This document shows positions 9,501 to 17,986 of a stretch of 44,836 nt of DNA, in pieces (within the stretch, counting starts at the first letter, position 1; the number at the start of each line of letters is the position of its first letter). The notes below the pieces were generated by a model that saw only the letters and a program-made list of their open reading frames with translations, searched no databases and was not told the DNA's origin. The stretch is from positions 1 to 44,836 of the forward strand of contig JAIQFZ010000073.1 of NCBI GenBank assembly GCA_020073015.1, read 5' to 3'. The DNA is from Terriglobia bacterium (GTDB lineage Bacteria; Acidobacteriota; Terriglobia; Terriglobales; Acidobacteriaceae). The position numbers and the translations under genes were made by a program.

Positions 9501-9582
9501 GTACCGGCTGCGTAACCGCGTGGCCGGTACTGTGCCACGCCGGGCTGACGTGCCCTAATGTGGTGCAGGGGCACGTCGCCCG
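9501..9582 (+). terminator. two hairpins after the phasin gene
   Basis: First hairpin: GTACCGGC (9501-9508) pairs with GCCGGTAC (9523-9530). Second and stronger: CGGGC-T-GACGTGCCC (9541-9555) pairs with GGGCACGTC-GCCCG (9569-9582), 14 bp with one bulged base. Neither is followed by a T-run, so this is a structural terminator candidate or palindromic repeat rather than a textbook intrinsic terminator. Confidence 0.45.
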
Positions 9583-9657
9583 GTCTCTGCCAGCACTATC
9601 GACAAATCAGCGGTCGCCCCAAAGACGCCGTCTTCCCTTCTCTCTGCGAGGCGCGCA

Positions 9658-11223
9658 ATGAAGATTCCGCTAACTCCCATTCGATTCCTGCGCTATGCGC
9701 GTGAGCAATTTCCCGACAAGATCGGAGTAGTGTGTGGCGAACAGCGGTTCACGTATGCGCAGTTCGCCGAGCGCGCCGCGCGCCTGGCAGGTGCCCTTCT
9801 GGCCGCCGGGGCAAAACCAGGGGATCGCATCGCCTTTTTAAGCACCAACTGTCACCGGTTGCTGGAAGCCTATTACGGGGTGTTGGAAGCGGGCTGCGTT
9901 CTGCTTCCCTTGAACATTCGGCTGGCCCCGCATGAGATCGCGTTCGTTGTGAATGATGCACAGGCCAGATTCTTGTTTGTTGAGCCGATGCTCTTGCCGC
10001 TGGCGGAGTCGTTTCGGACGGCCGCTCCGTCGATCGAAAAGTTTTTCCTTTTGGAAGGCGAGCCGCAGCCGAACTGGCTGGCTGGGCAAAACTACGAAAC
10101 CTTGCTCTCGGTCTCGCCCCCCTTCGAGTGTGACTTCACACAAATCAATGAGGACTCGGTTGCCGAACTCTTCTATACCAGCGGCTCGAGTGACCGCCCG
10201 AAAGGCGTGATGCTCACCCATCGCAACGTATATCTGCACGCGTTGTCGGTGATCGCCGCCGGACAGACCTCGCCGGCCACGCTGGCGGATATGTCATGTA
10301 AGACCGTGCTGCTCCATACCATTCCTTTGTTTCACGCCAACGGATGGGGCACCGCTCACACCATCACGGTGGTCGGCGGCACGCATGTCATGATTCACCA
10401 CTTCAGCCCGGTGGAAGTGTTCCGCCTGATCGAACGGGAACGAGTCAGCACCTGCGCCATGGTGCCGACGATGGTTACCGCCCTGGTGCATTCTCCCGAG
10501 AGGCCCAAGTACGACTTGAGCAGCTTGCAGACCATCATCATCGGCGGTGCGGCTTCGTCTCCTACGTTGGTAAAAGAGGCGGAGGAGAAGCTGGGTTGCA
10601 CCTGCATCTCCGGATACGGTCTGACCGAAACTTGTCCGACGCTGGCCAAGTCCCCAATGAAATCGGGGATCGCGTGGGAAGGAGGCCAACGCCATATCGG
10701 CCAGGCAATGACCGGGTTCGCGATCCCCGGAGTGGAGTTGCGAGTGCTGGGTGCCGACGGTAAGGAGGTGCCTCACGACGGCACGGCCATTGGCGAGATC
10801 GTAGTACGAGGCGACGTCGTGATGGAGGGTTACTGGCGTCAACCGGAGGCCACGCAGGCAGTGATGAAGGATGGCTGGTTTCACACCGGAGACGTAGCCA
10901 CGGTAGATCGGTACAACTACATTCAGATTGTCGATCGCAAGAAAGAGATCATCGTAAGCGGAGGCGAGAATATATCTTCGCTGGAAGTGGAGAAGGTGAT
11001 CCTCGCACACCCCGCCGTGTACGAGGCGGCCGTCATTCCTGTGCCCGACCAGAAGTGGGGTGAGGTGCCGATGGCGCTCGTGGTTTTGAAGCAAGGATCA
11101 CAAACCAGCCAGGACGAACTCCTGGAGTTTTGTCGCTCACGGCTGTCGCATTACAAGTGCAAGCTCTTGAAACGGGAGCTGCGGCAGAAATATGGAACGG
11201 CACAGAAAAGCACTGTTTCCTAA
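9658..11223 (+). CDS. long-chain acyl-CoA synthetase (AMP-forming), with C-terminal gap
   Basis: ANL-superfamily ligase that activates a carboxylic acid as acyl-AMP and then acyl-CoA. The phosphate loop YTSGSSDRPKGVMLTHRN (about residues 173-190) is present, with an unusual Asp for Gly in the TTG/SSG part. GYGLTET and the WFHTGD, DRKKEIIVSGGENISSLEVE and VPDQKWGE motifs follow in order. At the C-terminus SHYKC (497-501) runs directly into KLLKREL. The usual 16-18 residues between them (PKS...ALPxTxTG) are missing in frame, though the lysine that normally follows Gly in the A10 motif remains as K502. The enzyme may be impaired or altered. It is the first gene of a plus-strand run with an acyl-CoA dehydrogenase 58 bases downstream, fitting fatty acid activation before oxidation or transfer. 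Confidence 0.88.
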   Translation: MKIPLTPIRFLRYAREQFPDKIGVVCGEQRFTYAQFAERAARLAGALLAAGAKPGDRIAFLSTNCHRLLEAYYGVLEAGCVLLPLNIRLAPHEIAFVVNDAQARFLFVEPMLLPLAESFRTAAPSIEKFFLLEGEPQPNWLAGQNYETLLSVSPPFECDFTQINEDSVAELFYTSGSSDRPKGVMLTHRNVYLHALSVIAAGQTSPATLADMSCKTVLLHTIPLFHANGWGTAHTITVVGGTHVMIHHFSPVEVFRLIERERVSTCAMVPTMVTALVHSPERPKYDLSSLQTIIIGGAASSPTLVKEAEEKLGCTCISGYGLTETCPTLAKSPMKSGIAWEGGQRHIGQAMTGFAIPGVELRVLGADGKEVPHDGTAIGEIVVRGDVVMEGYWRQPEATQAVMKDGWFHTGDVATVDRYNYIQIVDRKKEIIVSGGENISSLEVEKVILAHPAVYEAAVIPVPDQKWGEVPMALVVLKQGSQTSQDELLEFCRSRLSHYKCKLLKRELRQKYGTAQKSTVS

Positions 11224-11281
11224 TGGCGCAAAGTCTTACAAGAACCAGGAACTTATCAACGATCTTTCATAGAGGTGAAAT

Positions 11282-13075
11282 ATGGCCACGGTTTCAGCAG
11301 TACCCACGACCAAGATCTCCGGCGGTAGCTTCCTGATCGAGGAGCGGGTGCCCGACGATGTGTTCACTCCAGAAGATTTCACCGACCAGCACTTGCTGAT
11401 CGCGCAAACGACCGAAGAATTCGCAAACAAGGAAGTCGTTCCCAACATCGAACGGATGGAGCACAAGGAGTTCGCCGTCAATCGCGAACTGGTGAAGAAA
11501 GCAGGCGAACTTGGACTCAGCGGGGTGGATATTCCCGAAGTGTATGGCGGCATGGAGATGGATAAGGTCACGTCCGCCATCATCGCCGACCGCCTCGCCA
11601 AGTACGGTGGCTTCAGCACGACCTGGGGTGCTCACACCTGCATTGGCACACTGCCCATCGTTTATTTCGGCACGGAAGAGCAGAAACAAAAGTATCTGCC
11701 CGGGCTGGCGAGCGGCGACACGGTGGGAGCCTATGCGCTTTCGGAATCATCCTCCGGATCGGACGCTCTCAATTGCCGCGCTCGCGCCACTCTTTCCCCG
11801 GACGGCAAGCACTATCTTCTGAACGGCGAAAAAATGTGGATCACCAACGCCGGTTTTGCCGACCTGTTCATCGTGTTCGCCAAGGTGGACGGAGAGAAGT
11901 TCACTGCCTTCATCGTCGAGCGCAAGTTCCCCGGCTTTGCGGTGGGCGCGGAAGAACACAAGATGGGCATTCGCGGCTCGTCCACTTGTCCGCTGATCCT
12001 CACTGACTGCCAGGTCCCGGTGGGGAATGTACTCGGTGAGATTGGCAAAGGGCACCACATTGCCTTCAACGTGTTGAACGTAGGCCGCTTCAAACTGGGT
12101 GCAGGATGCGTTGGCTCGGCCCGCGACTGCATCGAGAAGGCCGTGGCCTATGCGAAACAGCGCAAGGCGTTTGGCAAAGTGATTGCCGATTTCGGACTGA
12201 TTCGCGAAAAGCTGGCCAACATGGCGGCCGGCATCTTCACCGGCGAAGCCATGGCGTATCGCACCGTCGGCATGATGGATGTCGCGATCGCGCAACTCGG
12301 CGAGAGTCACACCGACATGACCCAGGTCCGCAAGGTGATCGACGAGTATGCCATCGAGTGCTCGATCCTGAAGGTCTGGGGCTCAGAGTTCATCAACCAC
12401 GTGGTCGATGAAATGGTGCAGATCTACGGTGGATACGGATTTGTGGAGGAGTACCCTGCCGAGCGCGCCTACCGCGATGCCCGCATCAACCGGATCTTCG
12501 AGGGGACGAACGAAATCAACCGGCTCGTCATTACCGGTTTCCTCCTGAAACGGGCGATGTCCGGTCAGCTCCCCTTGATGGCGGTGATCAAGAAGATGAT
12601 GGACGAAGTGCTCTCCGGAGTCAGGGACGAGGGCCCGTTGGGTCTACTTGCCGAAGAGCGGAAACTGGTGGCGACGGCCAAGAAGATCGGCCTGTTCGCC
12701 GCCGGAGTTGCCACCCAGAAGTACATGCAAGCGATCCAGGACCAGCAGGAGATCATGGGGGCAATTGCCAACATGGTCATTGAAACCTACGCCATGGAGT
12801 CAGCCGTGCTGCGTGCCGAGAAACTGACCATGCGGAACGGCGAGCCGCACGCCGCTTATGCCGGCGCCATGACCCGCGTTTACATGGCAGGCGCAATCGA
12901 AAGAATTGAAAGCGCGGCAAGAATGGTGATTGCAGCCTGCGCCGAGGGCGACATGCTGCGGTCGCAGATGGCAATCCTCCGCCGTCTGTGCAAGTACGAA
13001 CCATGGAACACGGTGGCTCTGCGGCAGACGATTGCACAAAAAGTGATCGAAACTGGCAAGTATGTGATTGCCTAG
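11282..13075 (+). CDS. acyl-CoA dehydrogenase, long VLCAD/ACAD9-like form
   Basis: FAD enzyme that introduces a trans-2 double bond into acyl-CoA and passes electrons to ETF (etfB/etfA lie 5 kb downstream). N-terminal helices, the beta domain (ALSESSSGSDA about 156-166, MWITNAG about 185-191) and the FAD-binding C-terminal helical domain (RKAFGKVIADF, then QIYGGYGF) are all present. The catalytic base is E407 in RIFEGTNE, the position used by medium- and very-long-chain enzymes. The extra 160 residues at the C-terminus match the extension that lets VLCAD-type enzymes associate with membranes and dimerise. AGAGGTGA directly precedes the ATG. It is a likely partner of the EtfBA-EtfD chain. Confidence 0.92.
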   Translation: MATVSAVPTTKISGGSFLIEERVPDDVFTPEDFTDQHLLIAQTTEEFANKEVVPNIERMEHKEFAVNRELVKKAGELGLSGVDIPEVYGGMEMDKVTSAIIADRLAKYGGFSTTWGAHTCIGTLPIVYFGTEEQKQKYLPGLASGDTVGAYALSESSSGSDALNCRARATLSPDGKHYLLNGEKMWITNAGFADLFIVFAKVDGEKFTAFIVERKFPGFAVGAEEHKMGIRGSSTCPLILTDCQVPVGNVLGEIGKGHHIAFNVLNVGRFKLGAGCVGSARDCIEKAVAYAKQRKAFGKVIADFGLIREKLANMAAGIFTGEAMAYRTVGMMDVAIAQLGESHTDMTQVRKVIDEYAIECSILKVWGSEFINHVVDEMVQIYGGYGFVEEYPAERAYRDARINRIFEGTNEINRLVITGFLLKRAMSGQLPLMAVIKKMMDEVLSGVRDEGPLGLLAEERKLVATAKKIGLFAAGVATQKYMQAIQDQQEIMGAIANMVIETYAMESAVLRAEKLTMRNGEPHAAYAGAMTRVYMAGAIERIESAARMVIAACAEGDMLRSQMAILRRLCKYEPWNTVALRQTIAQKVIETGKYVIA

Positions 13076-13605
13076 CGTTTTGCGTCAACAAGCCGGGATG
13101 TAGGCCCTGAGCGACAGGTGCGCTGTCGAAGCGAAGCCTTTCGAGGCGAGCGACTCAGGGCACTCAGCGGGGGCGGCGCGGCCCTGGTTCCATCGAGGCC
13201 ACGACGCCCCCGCGATCTTATAAGCTTCACGAAAAACTGCTGTCCGCCCCGCGGATGTCCAGGCCAATTCCGACTGTTCAAGCTCCTTCCGTTCATTGAG
13301 GTGTGATTTCAGTCACGGTGAAACGTGACCCATGAAGCTGACCGGTGCCGGGTCTGAGCGTTCTACTCATCTGGGATCGAGATTGCGGTATGGTTCAGCG
13401 CACGAACCACGGAAAGCTCGACCGCTTCGAAGTGGGTGTCACGCGTCTGCAGCAATCCCGACAGGTCTGGTTACCAGGCAATTGAGCAGGGGGGAGAACA
13501 AGTCGGCCTCAGGCAGACGATCTCGTTCGAATTCTCACCCGTATTGATGGCGATGGCCAGAATTGAGAGCCCGGTTCCCGATCGTTAGCACAGTGAGGTG
13601 ACTCC
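13076..13605. other. 530-base intergenic stretch without a convincing gene
   Basis: Short open frames here show no recognisable domain and lack ribosome sites. The stretch holds a long-range inverted repeat (GCCCTGAG at 13104-13111 against CTCAGGGC at 13154-13161) and a CRP/FNR-like site with an overlapping palindrome (13302-13329). It probably carries the end of the acyl-CoA dehydrogenase transcript and the control region of the next gene. Confidence 0.5.
13302..13317. promoter_or_regulatory. CRP/FNR-family-like binding site
   Basis: TGTGA-TTTCAG-TCACG matches the TGTGA-N6-TCACA consensus of the CRP family at nine of ten fixed bases. A second palindrome GTCACG-GTGAAA-CGTGAC (13312-13329) overlaps its right half. 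It lies about 290 bases before the glycine-zipper protein gene. Site identity is inferred from sequence alone. Confidence 0.45.
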
Positions 13606-13992
13606 ATGAAGGTCAGCGAGTGGTCGAAATCCAACATTGATTACGGCCGGAAGCTTTTCGATTCTGGACTGGAGGGAGCGCGTTCCGGCGAAGGAGCGTT
13701 TCTCCACGGAAAGCCGCTCGCTCCGTTTCTTGAGGAGTCGGCTCGGCATGCCTTAAAGCCCGCCGTCATTGGAGTGCTCCTCGGTGTGTTGGGCAGCCGT
13801 GCAGGCAACGGCCACAAGTCAACCGGCCGAGCGCTTGTGTTCGGGTTGCTCGGGGGAGCGATCGGCTTTGGCGTCGGCGTGGCTTGGGGCAACCGCCGTC
13901 TAGCCGCGAGCGTCACTTCGAGTGCGTTCAGGAGCATGGGTAAGGTTCGCGATGAGCACTGGCTGGAGAATAACCCGATCGACTACGCATAA
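13606..13992 (+). CDS. small membrane protein with glycine-rich segments
   Basis: Unrecognised 128-residue protein. Two hydrophobic segments are visible: ALKPAVIGVLLGVLGSRAG (about 48-66) and a glycine-zipper-like LVFGLLGGAIGFGVGVAWG (about 77-95), separated by a short basic loop. This suggests a hairpin in the membrane or, in this lipid-storage setting, on an inclusion surface. The N-terminal 45 residues are polar and the tail is acidic-polar. GAGGTGA lies 5 bases before the ATG. It directly precedes the WS/DGAT gene (78-base gap) on the same strand. Its function is unknown; a granule- or membrane-anchoring role is only a guess. Confidence 0.7.
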   Translation: MKVSEWSKSNIDYGRKLFDSGLEGARSGEGAFLHGKPLAPFLEESARHALKPAVIGVLLGVLGSRAGNGHKSTGRALVFGLLGGAIGFGVGVAWGNRRLAASVTSSAFRSMGKVRDEHWLENNPIDYA

Positions 13993-14070
13993 GACCGGCT
14001 GAGCGGAGGCTGGGCAGCCCCCTCAAGAATTTGCAGAGCAAGCGCCGGACAACTGAACAGGAGTTCTGTC

Positions 14071-15666
14071 ATGCAGAACCACAACCGCGGTGATCGCCTT
14101 TCCTGGGGGGACACCGTTTTTCTGCATCTCGAGCGCGAGGGCATGCCGCTCAACGTGGCCAGTGTCTGCGTGTTTGAGGGAGAGATCCCATTCGGATCTT
14201 ACCTGCGGTTCGTAGAGTCGAAGCTGCCGCTCCTTCCCCGCTACCTCAAGCGAGTCGTGTCGCCCCCGTTCGGAATTGGTCTTCCGAGCTGGGAATACGA
14301 CCCCACTTTTAAGATCCGCAACCACGTACGCCAGCTGACCCTCCAGCATGGTACCGACGCCGAGTTGAAGGCAGTCGCGGGAAAAATTCTGAGCAAGGTG
14401 ATGGATCGGCAGCACCCGTTATGGGACCTGACCCTGGTGCATGGCCTGAAAGGCAATCGCACCAGCATGATCATCCGCTTGCACCATTGCATGGCCGATG
14501 GCATTGCCGGCGTGGGCATCATGAATGTGCTCCTGGACGCGAGCCCGGCGGCTCCCCCGCCGCCGAGAAAAAAGCTGCGGCTGCCGGCCCCGCCGCGGCG
14601 TGACCCCCTGACCTCGCTCATGAGCGGAGTGGTGGATTCTTATTCGGATGTCGTCAAACGAATCCTCTCCGCGCTGGAAGATATGGTGAGCATAGCGGAG
14701 CAAGTCACCGCCAATGGCAGCGACCTCCCCACGGACCAATTCTCCCGTCTACTGCCGGAGATCACGGCGTTCACCGAGCGGCTACGGTTCAATGTTCCCT
14801 ACCGCGGACCGCAAAAATTCACCTGGGGCGAAATTCCGCTGGCGGACGTCAAAGCCATCCGGCACGCCTGCGGCACAAGCGTGAATGACGTCATTCTCGC
14901 CCTCATGACGGCGACCATTCGACGCTACTCCGAATTCCATGGCGATCGGGTCAAGGGCCGGTTGCTGCGCATGATGGTCCCCGTCAATCTGCGCGGCAGC
15001 GAGAGTCCCGGCGAGTTGGGGAACCGCATCTCCCTGGTCCCAGTCACAATTCCGCTGGATATACGGAATCCTCGAAAACTGCTGGCGGCCGCTCATGAGA
15101 GAACGAATTTTCTAAAGCGCGTGCATGCTGCGGAGTTGGTGAGTCTGGCAGGTGGTTTGATCGGCTTTTTCCCCACGTCAGTCCAGGCGCTCGCTGGCCC
15201 GCTCGCCAGCCAGTTGCCGATCACGCCCTTCAACCTGGTGTGCACGAATGTGCCCGGGCCGCAATTCCCGCTCTACCTGCTGGGCCACGAGATGCTGCGC
15301 TGTTACCCCTATGTTCCGGTCGGGGGCGAGATGGCGGTCAACTGCGCCATCCTGAGCTACAACGGCACGGTGTATTTCGGGTTCAGCGGAGATGTGCACG
15401 CAGCGCCGGATTTGGGACGTTTGGAAACATTTCTGGAACAAAGTTTCACGGAGCTGCGAGACGCTGCTCGCGGCCTGTCGCCGCAAAAAAAGAAAACAAA
15501 AAAGAAGAGGGCGCGCGCGAAGGTGAAGGTCGTTTCGAAGTCAACGCGCGCAACAGCAGCGACCGTTCGCGCACCCGTTTCCCCTCAGCCCCCTCCCGCA
15601 GTCGAATCGGCAGGAGCAGGCCCAATCACGGAAGAGGAGAGCCTTCGCACCGTCGCGAATGCGTAG
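14071..15666 (+). CDS. WS/DGAT-type O-acyltransferase (wax ester/triacylglycerol synthase)
   Basis: Transfers an acyl group from acyl-CoA to a fatty alcohol or diacylglycerol, making neutral storage lipid at the membrane or droplet surface. The catalytic motif HHCMADG (residues 138-144, H139 as base) is intact. The family's PLW motif (QHPLWDL, about 115-121), NDVILAL motif (about 274-280) and NVPGP are present, so both halves of the fold are there. A 60-residue Lys/Arg- then Ala/Pro-rich tail (from about residue 471) is an unusual addition that could bind a surface or nucleic acid. AGGAG precedes the ATG. It sits between the acyl-CoA dehydrogenase and EtfD-like genes, linking the acyl pathway to neutral-lipid storage. 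Confidence 0.92.
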   Translation: MQNHNRGDRLSWGDTVFLHLEREGMPLNVASVCVFEGEIPFGSYLRFVESKLPLLPRYLKRVVSPPFGIGLPSWEYDPTFKIRNHVRQLTLQHGTDAELKAVAGKILSKVMDRQHPLWDLTLVHGLKGNRTSMIIRLHHCMADGIAGVGIMNVLLDASPAAPPPPRKKLRLPAPPRRDPLTSLMSGVVDSYSDVVKRILSALEDMVSIAEQVTANGSDLPTDQFSRLLPEITAFTERLRFNVPYRGPQKFTWGEIPLADVKAIRHACGTSVNDVILALMTATIRRYSEFHGDRVKGRLLRMMVPVNLRGSESPGELGNRISLVPVTIPLDIRNPRKLLAAAHERTNFLKRVHAAELVSLAGGLIGFFPTSVQALAGPLASQLPITPFNLVCTNVPGPQFPLYLLGHEMLRCYPYVPVGGEMAVNCAILSYNGTVYFGFSGDVHAAPDLGRLETFLEQSFTELRDAARGLSPQKKKTKKKRARAKVKVVSKSTRATAATVRAPVSPQPPPAVESAGAGPITEEESLRTVANA

Positions 15667-15734
15667 TGGCCGGGGGCTTAGTGCTGTAGAAAAGTCGCCG
15701 GGTACGACCAGTTTTTTAGAAATAGGCGAGAGTC

Positions 15735-17933
15735 ATGATGGTCGGCCTGCAATCGCCCGAGCAAGCAACCTATTGGTTGATTCAAGGGCGAGTTCTATTC
15801 CTGATCATTCATCTTCTAGGCGTCGCATGTTTTGCCTACATTGTGGCGAAGCGCCTGACGCCGCTCCTTCGCGGAGAGCGTGATCTTCGTTTTGACCAGC
15901 CACTCGCCCGATTGGGAAGAGTTGCAAAATTCTGGCTGGGACAGTGGAAGCATCCGCGCTACAGGTTCGCAGGAATCATTCATATCTTTATTTTTGCGGG
16001 CTTTATTCTCCTCGCGACTCGCGCCTTCGCTCTGATTCTCGGCATCGCCGACACCGTTGCGCTGCCCGCAATCGTCGGTCATATCTACGACATCATCAAG
16101 GATTACGCCACGACCATCGTTTTCCTCTGCATGGTGGTCGTCGCAATTCGGCGGCTGGTTTTTCAACCCGCGCGCTACGCGGTGCCGCCCAAGTACGGCA
16201 GGGCGCACACGGCGGACGCTATCTTCCTCTTGGGGCTGATCGCGATCCTGATGGCGGCCGACAGCCTGTTTGCAGCCAGCAAGGCAGCCTTTCAGGCTCA
16301 GCAAGGCCAAACGGCTGATTTTCTGGCGGTCCTGTCGCTGCCGTGGCTACTGAAGCTTGCTCTCATTTCAACGTCCTTATCGACGCTGCAGAATCTCTAT
16401 CTCGGCGCATTTCTGGCGCACGACCTCACGTTCTTCTTCCTCCTTTGCTACCGGCCCTTTGGAATCCAGTTCCACGTGGAGACGTCCCTGTTCAACGTTT
16501 ACTTCGCAAAGTTGGATCGGGAAATCCTGAAGCCGGTGAGATGGGGCGTGAGCGATGAGCATCTGGATCAGGTGAAATCCTTCGGCGTCAAGACGTTCGA
16601 AGACTTCACCTGGAAACACATGCTCGATTTCTATTCCTGCGCCGACTGTGGGCGGTGCTCCGATAACTGCCCGGCCAACGCGGTGGGAAGGCCGCTGTCA
16701 CCACGGTTCATTTCCATCAAGGCGCGAGACTACGCCTTCCAGCACTATCCGATGTTCGGCAGTTCGACCAACGGTAAGCCGCTAATCGGCAACCTCTATT
16801 CCGAGGATGAAATCTGGTCCTGCACAACCTGCGGCGCTTGTGAAGCAGAGTGCCCGTTGCTGGTGGAATACATAGACAAGATCGTCGATTTGCGGCGAGG
16901 CATGATCGACGACGGGAAGGTGCCTCAGACTTTGCAAAAGCCGCTGAAGGCGCTGGAGAGCCGCGGCAACCCCTACGGCAAGATGGAGAAGAAGAAGGCC
17001 GACTGGGCCAAGGTCAAAGAGTTCCAGCAAACTTGCGAGGTCAAGATTCTGGACGGAAAAAGAGAAGCCGACACTTTGTATTTTGTCGACAGCATCACCG
17101 CCTACGACGACCGGATGCAGTCGATTGAGCGGGCCACCGCCAGGATTCTCAACCACGTTGGCGAAAACTTCGGAATTCTCGGCGGCGCAGAGCGAGATAG
17201 CGGGCATGAAGTCCGGCGGTTCGGCGAAGAAACGCTGTTCATGGCCTTGCGCGACCACAACGTGGACGCGATCAAAGCTTCGGGCGTCCAGCGGATTGTT
17301 ACGGCCGACCCCCACGCCTACAACGCTCTGAAGCATGACTATAAGGATGTGCCGCCGGTGGAACACATCAGTGAAGTAATCGCCGAGGAAGTAAAGGGCG
17401 GCAAGATCAAATTCAATCCGGTCGAGAACAAAGACTCCGTCTACACCTACCACGATCCCTGCTATCTGGGACGGCACAATCAGGTCTACGACGACCCGCG
17501 AGATGTGCTCGATGCGATTCCCGGTTTGAAGAGAGTCGAAATGAAGAGGTCCCGGGACCGCTCATTCTGCTGCGGTGGCGGCGGGCTGATGCTGTTCTAC
17601 GAGCCGAAAGAAGAGCAGCGAATGGGTGTAACCAGAGTCAAGATGGCGGCCGAGGCCGGGGCCACTGTGATTGTGACGGCCTGCCCATTCTGCATGGTGA
17701 ATATAGAAGATGCGATCAAGGTTGCAGGTCTGGAAGGAAAGATGACCGCCATCGACTTGGCGGAACTGGTCGACCAACAAATCGCGCGTGAAGTGGAGGT
17801 TGGACCCAACAGCCGGTCGAAAAACTTAATTTCTTGTCATCCCGACCCTGAGCTTGTCGAAGGGGAGGGATCTGCAGTTCTCCTAGGACTCGTCAACACC
17901 GCAGATTCCTCGTCGCTTCGCTCCTCGGAATGA
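15735..17933 (+). CDS. EtfD-like membrane Fe-S oxidoreductase (ETF:quinone route), first CCG domain without cysteines
   Basis: Membrane protein expected to take electrons from EtfBA and pass them to quinone. About six hydrophobic segments (residues 15-250) form a NarI-like region. Two 4Fe-4S motifs follow, CADCGRCSDNCP (about 302-313) and CTTCGACEAECP (about 365-376). The second CCG domain is intact (DPCYLGR, FCCGGGG, ACPFC). The first CCG domain keeps its frame of residues but has lost every cysteine: S453 for the VGC Cys, D488 for the C of CTGD, and D525 and A528 for the two of CPHC. A clustered bc-type heme is not obvious. The last 34 codons come from an inserted palindromic element (17833-17937), so the native stop was probably near residue 698. 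etfB and etfA follow at once, as in known EtfBA-D systems. Confidence 0.88.
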   Translation: MMVGLQSPEQATYWLIQGRVLFLIIHLLGVACFAYIVAKRLTPLLRGERDLRFDQPLARLGRVAKFWLGQWKHPRYRFAGIIHIFIFAGFILLATRAFALILGIADTVALPAIVGHIYDIIKDYATTIVFLCMVVVAIRRLVFQPARYAVPPKYGRAHTADAIFLLGLIAILMAADSLFAASKAAFQAQQGQTADFLAVLSLPWLLKLALISTSLSTLQNLYLGAFLAHDLTFFFLLCYRPFGIQFHVETSLFNVYFAKLDREILKPVRWGVSDEHLDQVKSFGVKTFEDFTWKHMLDFYSCADCGRCSDNCPANAVGRPLSPRFISIKARDYAFQHYPMFGSSTNGKPLIGNLYSEDEIWSCTTCGACEAECPLLVEYIDKIVDLRRGMIDDGKVPQTLQKPLKALESRGNPYGKMEKKKADWAKVKEFQQTCEVKILDGKREADTLYFVDSITAYDDRMQSIERATARILNHVGENFGILGGAERDSGHEVRRFGEETLFMALRDHNVDAIKASGVQRIVTADPHAYNALKHDYKDVPPVEHISEVIAEEVKGGKIKFNPVENKDSVYTYHDPCYLGRHNQVYDDPRDVLDAIPGLKRVEMKRSRDRSFCCGGGGLMLFYEPKEEQRMGVTRVKMAAEAGATVIVTACPFCMVNIEDAIKVAGLEGKMTAIDLAELVDQQIAREVEVGPNSRSKNLISCHPDPELVEGEGSAVLLGLVNTADSSSLRSSE

Positions 17934-17937
17934 CAAG
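17833..17937. repeat. MITE-like palindromic element at the 3' end of the EtfD-like gene
   Basis: The ends are imperfect inverted repeats: CTTGTCATCCCGA on the left against TCGGAATGACAAG on the right (12 of 13 bases pair). The about 105-base element encodes no protein of its own, but the upstream gene reads through it with peptide CHPDPELVEGEGS, typical of translated intergenic repeats. No target-site duplication is obvious. It separates the EtfD-like gene from etfB by only 49 bases. Confidence 0.7.
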
Positions 17938-17986
17938 GGTCTGAGATTTTTCAACGAGCGGCTAAAGCAATTCTGTGGAGGTGAAC

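Noticed and set aside
12958-12980. CTGC-N4-GCAG match resembling a PhaR half-site pair
   Set aside because: It lies inside the acyl-CoA dehydrogenase coding region, has only short arms and lacks the extended 7-base palindrome of the two phasin operators.
13332-13547. 71-codon open frame in the gap after the first acyl-CoA dehydrogenase
   Set aside because: No homology-like motif, no ribosome site, and it starts within a regulatory palindrome region.
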